A stretch of 19,765 nucleotides of DNA from an uncultured Ktedonobacteraceae bacterium (GCA_955652655.1 CATPCK010000843.1:1-19765); one strand, 5' to 3'; positions 8,390 to 16,507 are shown, counted from the stretch's first letter. The notes: generated by a model from the sequence alone, not told the origin. Program-made: numbers and translations.

Positions 8390-8605
8390 ATGCCAGATCA
8401 GGAAGGCACCATCTACCGGGTAACGGAATTAGTGGGCACCTCAAGAACTGGATTCGATGATGCTGTGAGACGGGCCATAGAACGCGCGCAGAAGACGCTT
8501 CGCCATGTACAGTGGTTCGAGGTGAAGGAGCAGCGAGGCCGTATCATGGCTGACGGCATCGAGTACCAGGTGACCATCGAAATCGGCTTCATCCTCGAGG
8601 GTTGA
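8390..8605 (+). CDS. Dodecin (flavin-binding/storage protein)
   Basis: A 71-residue dodecin, a small protein that assembles as a hollow dodecamer and binds flavin or CoA as a store or buffer. The family pattern is present throughout: YRVTELVGTSRTGFDDAVRRA, then AIERAQKTLRHVQWFEV with the flavin-stacking Trp42, and the closing strands EYQVTIEIGF. Start ATG 8390 is set by AAGGAG at 8375-8380, nine bases upstream, and by family length. The frame is open upstream to an ATG at 8243, which would add 49 unrelated residues and is rejected. It sits alone, 165 bases after hyuB. Confidence 0.92.
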   Translation: MPDQEGTIYRVTELVGTSRTGFDDAVRRAIERAQKTLRHVQWFEVKEQRGRIMADGIEYQVTIEIGFILEG

Positions 8606-8715
8606 CCTCTCACTTCAGTCGCCTGCAATTGCTCTACATCGAACAGGGTGAACTGAGGTCTGCTCGAACCATTTGCCCAGCATTTCGCAGGGGATCAGCA
8701 AGCCTTCAACCTGTA

Positions 8716-8778
8716 AGATGGTGGCTTCACTCTGGCTTGCTCCCCCAGACACTGAGTAAGTACCAGATGCCACCATCT
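8716..8778. repeat. Imperfect inverted repeat upstream of the RNase J gene
   Basis: A perfect 10-base arm AGATGGTGGC (8716-8725) pairs with GCCACCATCT (8769-8778). After a small asymmetric bulge the stem continues with TCTGG (8731-8735) and CCAGA (8763-8767), leaving a loop of about 27 bases. There is no T-run, so it is not a typical terminator. It may be an RNA structure in the RNase J leader or the remnant of a small mobile repeat. Confidence 0.5.
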
Positions 8779-8886
8779 GAAGCTGCATGGCGAATCATTG
8801 TTTGAAAGCCAATAGAAGCAGGAGAGCCATCAGTCTGACAATCACTAAAAACGACGGAATTTGTGTCCGATCTATTGGGGCAGTCC

Positions 8887-10605
8887 ATGGCAAAAGAACA
8901 AACTCAAAAAACTGAAAAAATGCAGCCGGAAACGGTTAAATTCTTGTCTCTTGGAGGAGAAGAAGATGTCACACGCAATATGTATTTATATGAGTACAAA
9001 GACCAAATACTTATTGTCGATTGTGGCTTAGGGTTCCCCGATGAAACCATGTTGGGAGTAGACTTACTCCTGCCTGATATAACCTATCTCCTTCAAAACT
9101 GTATGCCGGAAGGCAAAGCCAAAAAGAAAATCGCCGGCATGCTGTTGACCCACGGACACGAAGATCATATCGGCGGCTTGCCGTATATCTTACCGCAATT
9201 GCCGTCTTTTCCTATTTACGGATCACCGCTCACAGCCGCTCTTGCCAATGAAAAATTGACCGAATTCAATTCTCAGCCTGTTGTCCAGACGGTTACATTT
9301 GCTAATGGCACCATTCAAATCGGTGATTTCAAAATTACCTTTATCCATGTCACGCACTCCATACCGGATGCGGCACACCTTTTCATTGAATCACCGCCAG
9401 GCAACTTCTACCATGGAGCGGACTACAAATTCGATTTGACCCCTGCTGACCAGAAAAGGACGGAACTCCTCAAAATAGCACAGGCAGCGCAAAAAGGCAT
9501 TACGGCACTTCTTTCTGATTGCCTTGGCGCCGAAAGACCCGGATTTACTCCTTCGGAAGAGATGCTCACGCAGAATTTTGAAAAAACTATGCGTGAACAT
9601 CAAGGAAAGATATTTATAACTACCAATTCTTCCAATGTTTCCCGTTTGAACCAGGCGATTGAGGCGGCGGAAAAGCTCAACCGCAAAGTCTGTTTTGTCG
9701 GTAGATCCATCATCAAAGCCAAACGCATCGCACAAAAACTCGGATATCTGCATATCAAACGAGGAACTGAAATCCAAATAGACCAGATACCTCACTATAA
9801 AAGCAATCAAGTCATGCTTCTGGTTGCGGGAAGCCAGGGCCAGGAAAACTCTGCCATGACACGCATAGCGGGGGGTGAATTCAAAGAAATAAGACTGCAA
9901 CCCAATGATATGGTTATCTTCTCCGCTGATCCAATACCGGGCAACGAACTTGCAGTAAGTTCGTTGGTAGATGCGATAGCAAAAAGAGGCGCAACAGTAA
10001 TGAATTCGGATAGTGGCAGTGGTTCCTTCCATGTCTCCGGTCATGGCTCTTCCGGCGATCATATGCTTTTAATTTCCTTGACCCTGCCCAAATTCCTCCT
10101 GCCTATCAGCGGAACGTATCGGCATATGATCGCATATCGTAACCTCGGTGAAAAAATGAACTACAAAAGAAATCAGATTTTTCTGATTGAAAATGGGCAG
10201 GAAGTATTATTTACCGCTCAACAGGCCAAAATGGGAAAGAAAATTGAGGTTAAAAATGTATACGTCGATGAAGTATCGGGGGAAGAACTGGAAAGTTATG
10301 TTATCCGCGACCGTGAACGGTTAGCACAGGAGGGAGTATTGATTCTGCTGGTAGAAATCAACGCTTCCAACAGTCAATTAGCGAGTAAACCCGAAGTAAT
10401 CATGCGGGGTACCTCATTGTCTGAATCAAAAGAAGACCTGGCGAAATTCTTACAGAAAGAAATAGCAAGAGCGCTTTCCAATCAAAAAGGCAATGTCACA
10501 AACCGGGTATACGTCAGGAGAATAGTCGGTGACGTTGCCGAACGTTATATCTTCAAAAAATTCCACAGCCAGCCTCTGGTCCTCCCAGTCGTGATTGAGG
10601 TATAA
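8887..10605 (+). CDS. rnj: Ribonuclease J
   Basis: Metallo-beta-lactamase/beta-CASP ribonuclease of the RNase J family, with 5'-to-3' exonuclease and endonuclease activity in mRNA decay and rRNA maturation (572 residues). Metal-binding motifs: HGHEDHIGG (89-97), His157 in HVTHSIPDA (154-162), Asp179 in HGADYK (176-181), HVSGHG (382-387). The C-terminal domain is present and ends VLPVVIEV as usual. The start is uncertain: ATG 8887 has only GGGG upstream, and an in-frame GTG at 8863 would add eight residues. The N-terminal half (SLGGEEDVTRNMYLYEYKD and GLGFPDETMLGVDLLLPDI) differs from the Firmicutes/Actinobacteria pattern and to me resembles RNase J of candidate-phyla (Patescibacteria) genomes. 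Lysine codons are mostly AAA, which differs from nearby genes. Lateral acquisition is possible but is inference. A strong terminator follows directly. Confidence 0.93.
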   Translation: MAKEQTQKTEKMQPETVKFLSLGGEEDVTRNMYLYEYKDQILIVDCGLGFPDETMLGVDLLLPDITYLLQNCMPEGKAKKKIAGMLLTHGHEDHIGGLPYILPQLPSFPIYGSPLTAALANEKLTEFNSQPVVQTVTFANGTIQIGDFKITFIHVTHSIPDAAHLFIESPPGNFYHGADYKFDLTPADQKRTELLKIAQAAQKGITALLSDCLGAERPGFTPSEEMLTQNFEKTMREHQGKIFITTNSSNVSRLNQAIEAAEKLNRKVCFVGRSIIKAKRIAQKLGYLHIKRGTEIQIDQIPHYKSNQVMLLVAGSQGQENSAMTRIAGGEFKEIRLQPNDMVIFSADPIPGNELAVSSLVDAIAKRGATVMNSDSGSGSFHVSGHGSSGDHMLLISLTLPKFLLPISGTYRHMIAYRNLGEKMNYKRNQIFLIENGQEVLFTAQQAKMGKKIEVKNVYVDEVSGEELESYVIRDRERLAQEGVLILLVEINASNSQLASKPEVIMRGTSLSESKEDLAKFLQKEIARALSNQKGNVTNRVYVRRIVGDVAERYIFKKFHSQPLVLPVVIEV

Positions 10606-10607
10606 CG

Positions 10608-10637
10608 GTAGTGACGCACTTAGGCGTCACTGCTTTT
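10608..10637 (+). terminator. Rho-independent terminator of the RNase J gene
   Basis: Stem AGTGACGC (10610-10617) pairs perfectly with GCGTCACT (10624-10631) across a 6-base loop, is extended by a T-G and a G-C pair, and is followed at once by TTTT (10634-10637). It begins two bases after the stop codon. Confidence 0.85.
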
Positions 10638-10776
10638 CCTTGCGCTTTTGGGAATAGAACATGTATTCAATAACGTTTTATCTATTGTACGACGAGAGTA
10701 ATTCCATCTTTTACCCCATGCAATTCATTTCCTCTATTTTATGGATCTCTATGTTTTAAAAGAGAGGAGGTCATCT

Positions 10777-12081
10777 ATGTCTCTTACAATGATTGAACAG
10801 CTAAAAACACAAGAAGAAGCATCGCTTACCGATATGTTAGATCGAGCACACTCTCATTCTGCTGCTCAAACACTCGATGACGCCAACATATCAGCAGATA
10901 ATCTATTGACTAACTTCACAGAGAATGAGCTTGAGGATCAAGAAGAAATAGACGCCCTGGACTCAACAGAAGCCGACCTGTATGTCGACGATGCTGATCT
11001 TACAGAAAGTGACGATAGCGGCGAACTGGGAAATACATTGAGCCTCTATCTCCGTGAAATGGGTCGCGTGCCACGGTTGACTGCGAAGGAAGAGATACGC
11101 CTGGCGCTCATGGTTCAACAAGGCAAGCGTGAGCAGCAACGCGCCATTCAATACGACGCGCTTCCCAATGACGAAGTAATGGAACAGGCAAAAGATGCAC
11201 AACGTCGTCTGATTGAAGCCAACTTACGCCTTGTTGTAAGCATTGCTAAGAAGTATCAGAACAGAGGTCTGGCATTGCTCGATCTTATTCAAGAAGGCAA
11301 TAAGGGGCTGATGATCACTGTCGAGAAGTTCGATCCAACGAAGGGGTATAAGTTCAGTACCTATGCAACCTGGTGGATTCGACAGTTTGTTTCACGGGCA
11401 ATTGCAAACCAGGCACGCACCATTCGCCTCCCGGTCCACGCGTTCGAGGCGATCAATAGTGTATCGAGGGTAAGTGCTCGCTTACATCAGGAACTGGGTC
11501 GAGAACCAACCGTCGGGGAGATTGCACAGCAGATGGGCAGCAGTGTGGAAAAGATACGTGAGCTCCTCAAAGCCAGCCAGCAACCTATCAGCCTGGAAAC
11601 CCCGGTAGGTGAGGATAACGACAACGAACTTGGTGACCTGGTTGAGGACCAGATGCTATTTTTCCTCAAGAATAGAGCGTCTACCAAGGATGTCGATGTG
11701 GTACCGCTGGATTTTCCCGACACGACGAATCCCAACCGAGAGACGAAGGCCTTTCGATCGGCGGTCAATGCCGTTGCCAAACAATACCGACTCAGGCGCG
11801 ACTGGATGAATGATGTGGTGGCGGCCTTTATTCCACCCCTTGGATCGCTCACGTTATGGCGCACCTACACCCATCTGCAGGTCTACGTCCCGCAGGCCGA
11901 TTGCATGCTGGCCCCGAAGCTCCTATCGGGCCGCCCAAGAGATGAGGAGGATATCGCCGCCTTGTGCCAGCAGCTCAACATCCATACGCGCGAGCAAGCT
12001 CAAGCGCTCGTTGATCGCTATGCCGACTGGCAATGGCAGCAGGAGTGTATGCTCGAGGCCACCTTGGATGCGCTGTTTTAA
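10777..12081 (+). CDS. Chimera: RpoD-like sigma factor (no region 4) fused to nucleotidyltransferase fragment
   Basis: A 434-residue reading frame in two parts. Residues 1-88 are an acidic N-terminus. Sigma-70 region 1.2 follows (SLYLREMGRVPRLTAKEE from Ser89), then regions 2.1-2.4 (NLRLVVSIAKKYQNRG from Asn149, LDLIQEGNKGL, FSTYATWWIRQFVSRAI, ARTIRLPVH) and regions 3.0-3.2 (ELGREPTVGEIAQQMG, ISLETPVGED). At GDLVEDQ (ending at Gln292) a housekeeping sigma normally goes on into region 4, which binds the -35 box. Instead residues 293-434 run MLFFLKNRASTKDVDVVPLD, then a WMNDV block and KLLSGRPRDEEDIAALCQQL. This looks like a DUF6036-type nucleotidyltransferase that has lost its N-terminal glycine motif but keeps the D-x-D strand. 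No region 4 is found downstream. Start ATG 10777 follows a strong site, AGAGGAGGT at 10763-10771; the in-frame ATG at 10741 is less likely. It may be a defective or dominant-negative sigma, or a relic. Confidence 0.85.
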   Translation: MSLTMIEQLKTQEEASLTDMLDRAHSHSAAQTLDDANISADNLLTNFTENELEDQEEIDALDSTEADLYVDDADLTESDDSGELGNTLSLYLREMGRVPRLTAKEEIRLALMVQQGKREQQRAIQYDALPNDEVMEQAKDAQRRLIEANLRLVVSIAKKYQNRGLALLDLIQEGNKGLMITVEKFDPTKGYKFSTYATWWIRQFVSRAIANQARTIRLPVHAFEAINSVSRVSARLHQELGREPTVGEIAQQMGSSVEKIRELLKASQQPISLETPVGEDNDNELGDLVEDQMLFFLKNRASTKDVDVVPLDFPDTTNPNRETKAFRSAVNAVAKQYRLRRDWMNDVVAAFIPPLGSLTLWRTYTHLQVYVPQADCMLAPKLLSGRPRDEEDIAALCQQLNIHTREQAQALVDRYADWQWQQECMLEATLDALF

Positions 12082-12140
12082 TCTATGTTATAATGAGGGG
12101 AAAAGCGGAAGGACTCTGAGCTCAAAACGGGGATGAAGTA

Positions 12141-12611
12141 ATGTGGCCCGAATTGCAAAACATGCGCGTGACCTATCAACAGATTACCCAGGGTGAGCGG
12201 CCATGGAACGCTCTGGGTGATTTCCTGAGCTACTGGTTTGGGTACGCCCCGGATCGGCGAGAGGAATTGGTGAAAGACCCGATCCAGGAGTTGGAAGGCG
12301 CAGCACCAGACCTTCACCAGTGGGCTGTCTTTTGTGCTGCCTCCGTGGAATACCTGTGTCAGCACTCCGGTCTCCCCTGCCCGGACTGGGTGACTGCTCC
12401 AACCTATACGTTGTCTGAACCGTGGTTTATTGGCCTGGGTGCACACAAGCCCCAGGCGCAGGCGCGACTCCTGCAGGAGACGCCAGACCCCTTTAGCAGG
12501 CGCAACATTTATTGCGGCAATCGGGTGATTGCCAACAAGTACGAACTCGCCGAACACTCGCGCGGCCTCTCTCCCTCCACGCCTTCTCCCCTCACCTCAG
12601 AACCAGCCTAG
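12141..12611 (+). CDS. Hypothetical protein, probable partner of the adjacent nucleotidyltransferase
   Basis: A 156-residue soluble protein of unknown function. It is rich in Trp and Pro (MWPELQN, NALGDFLSYWFGYAPDRREEL, QWAVFCAASVEYLCQHSGLP, EPWFIGLG, FSRRNIYCGNR) and ends in a Ser/Pro-rich tail. There are no membrane segments and no catalytic motif that I recognise. GGGGA lies about 7 bases before ATG 12141. It follows the nucleotidyltransferase-like 3' part of the chimeric gene by 59 bases and shares its strand and rather GC-rich style, so the two probably travelled together. A nucleotidyltransferase with a small co-encoded helical protein suggests a toxin-antitoxin-like pair, but that is inference from gene order alone. 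Confidence 0.7.
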   Translation: MWPELQNMRVTYQQITQGERPWNALGDFLSYWFGYAPDRREELVKDPIQELEGAAPDLHQWAVFCAASVEYLCQHSGLPCPDWVTAPTYTLSEPWFIGLGAHKPQAQARLLQETPDPFSRRNIYCGNRVIANKYELAEHSRGLSPSTPSPLTSEPA

Positions 12612-12726
12612 CCATGCTGGCAGACAAAAAAGTGGGCATAGAGGCGTAGAGGGCAACCGCGCATTACATCATACTAAAGAAGTATCTTGGGTAGCGTGTT
12701 TTAGAATAAAAGACAGAAGATGCCTC

Positions 12727-14088
12727 ATGAAGAGGAACTCGTCTCGGCAGCACAACCTGAAGCGTGAGCGCCAATTGCGTGGATGGTCGCAAGAAGATGT
12801 AGCAGCTCGCATTGGAAGTGATCCCAGGACCGTTGGTCGATGGGAGCGCGGTCTCACTTTTCCTGGCCCCTACTTTCAACAGAGGCTCGTCGACCTTTTT
12901 GGCAAGGATGCCGAAGCATTGGGATTCATTGCCGAACAGGGAGAAAATCTTAGTCATGCCCCGACATATAGCTACGACCTCCACTCAAACCGGGATTCGG
13001 GAGAGGCACAGCATATTGATAACGATGGCGAGGGACCAGTAACGGTTGCGTGGCCTCCTAATTTGCCCGATGAACCTTATTATCCCTTGCCTGGCCGTGA
13101 GAGAGACCTGCACAACCTGTTGGCGGTCCTGCAAGACCCGCAGGGAGCTTTGGTCATCACTATTGATGGGTTGGGTGGCCTGGGAAAAACCGCACTGGCT
13201 GTTGAACTTGCTCGCCGTGCTCTGCACCAGGGGCTATTCAAGGGCGTGATTGGCGACAGCGCGAAACACGAGCTTTTTGCTGGAGGAGAAATTGTCAAAG
13301 TCAACGAAGCCACGCTCGATTTCGATGCTCTCCTGGATACCATTGCGCGACAACGCGGACGCTGGGAACTCACCACTTTACCACGCGAAGAGAAACGCGC
13401 TATGGTTGCACAACTCCTGCGGCAACAGCGCTACCTTGTTTTGGTAGATAATCTCGAAACTGCTGAAAACGCCGATGCGCTCGTCTCTCACCTACGAAAC
13501 CTGCTCGGCGTGAGCCGCGCCATTGTCACCAGCCGTAAACAAGTACGCCACGATTTTGTGCAAGCCCATGCCTTGAAAGAACTGGCACAGGAAGATGCAC
13601 TCTTCTTCTTACGCAAGGATCTGGAACAGCGCAAAGTGGAACAACTTATGCATGCCTCTGAAGAAAAGCTAGTCGCAATTTATAGGGTTACTGGTGGAGC
13701 GCCACTTGCTCTCAAGCTAGTCGTCGCTCAAGCCAGGTTTCTCGACCTAGACGTGGTATTAAGACGACTGAGCAGCGCTGGTAGTAAGCTCTACTCGTTC
13801 ATCTACCGTCAGAGCTGGGAACAGCTTTCGCTCGTTGCTCAAAAAATACTCATTTATATTGGTCGCACTGTGATAACGACGATAGGTTGGGAAGAGCTAG
13901 CCACAGTAGGTATGGAGATCGCCGAAAGCGAAGAGCAGTTGCTAGCGTCTATTGATGAACTCGTGGCCTATTCCCTGCTGGAAGTCTCTCTTGCTGCCAA
14001 TCAGGTACGCTACGGCACTCACCAGCAGACGCGTCAGTTTGTCAACAGTGAATTGCCTGAACTATGGAGAGAGCAAGGACTGTTATGA
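12727..14088 (+). CDS. XRE-type HTH / NB-ARC STAND NTPase regulator
   Basis: A 453-residue signal-transduction NTPase. An N-terminal helix-turn-helix (about 8-60: LKRERQLRGWSQEDVAARIG, then TVGRWERG) is followed by a linker and an NB-ARC domain with Walker A GLGGLGKT (148-155), Walker B YLVLVDN (Asp241), a sensor block AIVTSR and a GGAPLAL motif (323-329) like plant GLPL. The winged-helix part follows and the protein stops at ELWREQGLL, just where related STAND proteins would run into their TPR sensor. The sensor is instead supplied by the next two genes. Start ATG 12727 is chosen because the HTH begins right after it; the frame is open upstream to 12529 but that part has non-coding character. 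The stop overlaps the next start as ATGA, so translation is probably coupled. Likely role: a ligand-gated transcription regulator or stress/defence sensor. Confidence 0.88.
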   Translation: MKRNSSRQHNLKRERQLRGWSQEDVAARIGSDPRTVGRWERGLTFPGPYFQQRLVDLFGKDAEALGFIAEQGENLSHAPTYSYDLHSNRDSGEAQHIDNDGEGPVTVAWPPNLPDEPYYPLPGRERDLHNLLAVLQDPQGALVITIDGLGGLGKTALAVELARRALHQGLFKGVIGDSAKHELFAGGEIVKVNEATLDFDALLDTIARQRGRWELTTLPREEKRAMVAQLLRQQRYLVLVDNLETAENADALVSHLRNLLGVSRAIVTSRKQVRHDFVQAHALKELAQEDALFFLRKDLEQRKVEQLMHASEEKLVAIYRVTGGAPLALKLVVAQARFLDLDVVLRRLSSAGSKLYSFIYRQSWEQLSLVAQKILIYIGRTVITTIGWEELATVGMEIAESEEQLLASIDELVAYSLLEVSLAANQVRYGTHQQTRQFVNSELPELWREQGLL

Positions 14089-15311
14089 GCATCCCTCGGC
14101 AAACTGACGTAGAGGTATTGGGCCAGGCAATCCACTATTGGGCGTCATCACCTTTCTTGTCTGCTACAGCTCGACTTCAGCTCGCTCGATGTCACCAAAA
14201 TCAGTATAACTGGTTGGATTCTGAGTTTGCCAACCTGCGTGGATGCCAATCCTGGCTCGCAAGCCAGAAAGGTCCAAGGGAAACCCACCTCCTGCTGGAA
14301 TATATTCGAGTGCTTGCGTCCTACCTCCAACAGCGAGGTCTTCAGGCTGAACTGATGGGTTGGTGCGAGCTCGGGTTACATGCAAGCGAGGCCGTACAGC
14401 AACATGCCGGATGGGTGCTACTCCTCCGCGGCGAGGCACAAAACGCACTTGGCCAGTGGAATGAGGCGAGCAGGAGCTTCCGAGCAGCGATCGAGGCGAG
14501 TGAGCGAGAAGACCCACAGACACATGCCCGAGCCCTGCTTGCGCTCGGGCGCCTCCAGTTTAACCAGGGTGCGTACGGAATCGCTTTTGAGACGATGAGC
14601 GCGGCTGAGGCGTGCCTCGCACGGACCGTGGATGACGAACAGTTGATGACCGTTCGTGCAGAGAGGGCCGCCTATCATCTCAATAGAGGAGACCTGGATA
14701 AAGCCCTTTCCCTTTACCTTGAAATAGATCGCCGGCGTCAATACGCTGGAGCACCCGAACCATCGGATCATACGCTGCTGATGCTCGGCGTGGTCTACCG
14801 AAAGAAGAAAGACTATGAACGTGCTGCTGAGTATCTGCAACGGCTCCTTGAGTGTGGGGAGGTGCAGCGGAGCCGTAGTACCACTGCTACCGCTGCACAC
14901 CATTTAGCGTGGGTTTATCTGAGCCGGGGAGACTTGCGCCCGGCCCGAAGCTTGTGTGGCCGAGCGATCGTGCTCTACGAGGAAATTGGCGATGAGAGGG
15001 GCTTATCGGATGCCTATGAACAATTGGGATGCATAGTACTGGCTGCTGGACAGGGAGGGGAGGCTGTATCACATCTGCAGAGATCGCTGTTCATGCGTCG
15101 CCAGTTGCACAACCAACAAGGAGAAGCCAGCAGCTTACGTCACCTGGCGATTGCATACCTTACTCTGGGTCATTTGGGGGCCGCATTCAGACATGAGTGG
15201 CAAAGCCTGCTAATCTACCACCGTCTGGGTGTGCTCAGTCTCCAGCGCATGGTTAATATGCTTCGGGAACTTCTGACATGGGCAGTAGGGCGGCGGCAAT
15301 GGATAAAGTAA
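14085..15311 (+). CDS. TPR-repeat protein, first sensor module of a split STAND system
   Basis: A 408-residue, all-helical protein without signal peptide or membrane segment. It contains at least seven tetratricopeptide-like repeats, for example WVLLLRGEAQNALGQWNEA, ALLALGRLQFNQGAYGIAF, LLMLGVVYRKKKDYERAAEY, HHLAWVYLSRGDLRPARS and LRHLAIAYLTLGHLGAAF. The first ~60 residues (ARCHQNQYNWLDSEFANLRG) match the linker that usually joins an NB-ARC domain to its TPRs. Start ATG 14085 lies in an ATGA overlap with the NB-ARC gene; an in-frame ATG at 14064 is possible. TPRs bind protein or small-molecule ligands, so this is likely the input or scaffold part of the regulator. It overlaps the next gene by 13 bases. 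Confidence 0.85.
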   Translation: MSIPRQTDVEVLGQAIHYWASSPFLSATARLQLARCHQNQYNWLDSEFANLRGCQSWLASQKGPRETHLLLEYIRVLASYLQQRGLQAELMGWCELGLHASEAVQQHAGWVLLLRGEAQNALGQWNEASRSFRAAIEASEREDPQTHARALLALGRLQFNQGAYGIAFETMSAAEACLARTVDDEQLMTVRAERAAYHLNRGDLDKALSLYLEIDRRRQYAGAPEPSDHTLLMLGVVYRKKKDYERAAEYLQRLLECGEVQRSRSTTATAAHHLAWVYLSRGDLRPARSLCGRAIVLYEEIGDERGLSDAYEQLGCIVLAAGQGGEAVSHLQRSLFMRRQLHNQQGEASSLRHLAIAYLTLGHLGAAFRHEWQSLLIYHRLGVLSLQRMVNMLRELLTWAVGRRQWIK

Positions 15312-16507
15312 AGGCCCAGGAGACACAATTTGAGCTTGTCGTTTTTTTTCAACAGGTGGTGGACAAAGCGATCACCACGCGCCTAACTTTTGCTCAAAGA
15401 GAGTCCAATAACTATCGGGCCCTGGAGTATGAGTTACCTAATCTCTGGGAAGTAGCGCAAAAAAGCCATCAGCGAAAAGCATGGAAGATTGTCTTGTCTT
15501 TTCAAGACGCACTGCGGCCCTTTCTCGATCGACGTGGGTACTGGTCACGGAGTCTTATTTTGAATGACTGGGCCATTGAAGTTGCGCAAGCTCTTGCAGA
15601 CGAAATCAGTGTAGTACGTTTTACCCATGATCGGGCCGACATCCTGCACCAACAGGGGAAGTATCACGAAGCGGAGAGGCTGTATCAGAGGTGTGAAGCA
15701 GGCTATCGTACACTGGGGGAACATACTATGGCCATTAAAAGCCGCCACATGGGATCGCTAGCCATACGCGCACAGGGACGGTTCATTGAAGCTAAGCAGT
15801 TATGTGAGTCAACGATTCGCGAAGCCCACGAGTTAGGCCAGGATCAATGGCTCGCCCATCCCTTCTACGTTCTGGCGCTCCTCGCCCGCGACCGGGAGGA
15901 TTTTCAAGAAGCAGTGCAGTGGATAAGAGAAAGTCTTGTGCGCCTGACCGGCACCGAGGAAGTTGCTATGCTTGCGCAGTGTCATCATTTCTTAGGGGAA
16001 GTTGCCTTCCTCCAGGGTGATTTGATCGAAGCGCAGGCGGAGCTGGAGAGCAGCCTGTGGATGAGTCAGCAGATTGGGAGTCTGCGTCGTGTAGCAACTA
16101 CCAAGCGGCTGCTGGGTGACCTGGCGCGAGTTGAGGGAAACTATGAGCTAGCCGGGCAGAGGTATGATGAAGCCCTGGAGATAGCCAGTCGGCTCGGTGA
16201 TCAGCCTGAAACGGGGCGACTGTTTATAGCACAGGCGGAACTGATGATCAATCTGAAACAACCACAATACGCAATTCTGCTCCTCTCAGGAGCCCTGGCT
16301 ACCTACAAAGAAATTGGACATGCAAAGGGAGCAGCGAAAGCTGCGCTCCCTTTGCTACGTCTCTACCTATGCCAGGGACAGGTATGGCAGGCACTAAAAG
16401 TGGCTCTGCTTGCCTTGAAGATGATGTATGCAGCAGGAGTGCTTCGCCCAACTATCCTGCTCCGTCTACTGCGACAAGGAGCGTGGCGAAACTTACCCAG
16501 CGAGTAG
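15299..16507 (+). CDS. TPR-repeat protein, second sensor module, paralogue of the preceding gene
   Basis: A 402-residue helical protein with TPR-like repeats: ADILHQQGKYHEAERLYQRC, GSLAIRAQGRFIEAKQLCES, VLALLARDREDFQEAVQWI, HHFLGEVAFLQGDLIEAQAE, LLGDLARVEGNYELAGQRY and LRLYLCQGQVWQALKVALLA. The beginning has the same plan as the preceding protein: a helix, then TFAQRESNNYRALEYELPNL, corresponding to ARCHQNQYNWLDSEFANL there. This suggests that the two TPR genes arose by duplication. Start ATG 15299 lies inside the end of the previous gene; an in-frame ATG at 15278 would add seven residues. It is last in the operon, and a terminator overlaps its stop codon. Confidence 0.85.
   Translation: MDKVKAQETQFELVVFFQQVVDKAITTRLTFAQRESNNYRALEYELPNLWEVAQKSHQRKAWKIVLSFQDALRPFLDRRGYWSRSLILNDWAIEVAQALADEISVVRFTHDRADILHQQGKYHEAERLYQRCEAGYRTLGEHTMAIKSRHMGSLAIRAQGRFIEAKQLCESTIREAHELGQDQWLAHPFYVLALLARDREDFQEAVQWIRESLVRLTGTEEVAMLAQCHHFLGEVAFLQGDLIEAQAELESSLWMSQQIGSLRRVATTKRLLGDLARVEGNYELAGQRYDEALEIASRLGDQPETGRLFIAQAELMINLKQPQYAILLLSGALATYKEIGHAKGAAKAALPLLRLYLCQGQVWQALKVALLALKMMYAAGVLRPTILLRLLRQGAWRNLPSE

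Noticed and set aside
9391..10062. 223-codon minus-strand open frame.
   Set aside because: It lies wholly inside RNase J and reads as a shadow frame without motifs.
12603..12620. CCAGC/GCTGG hairpin at the end of the 156-residue gene.
   Set aside because: Only five base pairs and followed by A-rich rather than T-rich sequence.
12529..12726. Upstream extension of the HTH-NB-ARC frame.
   Set aside because: Low-complexity Pro/Ser and non-coding character; it overlaps the previous gene. The HTH starts right after ATG 12727.
12612..12726. Search for a displaced sigma region 4 after the nucleotidyltransferase module.
   Set aside because: No region 4-like helix-turn-helix codes in this gap, so region 4 seems lost rather than separated by an insertion.
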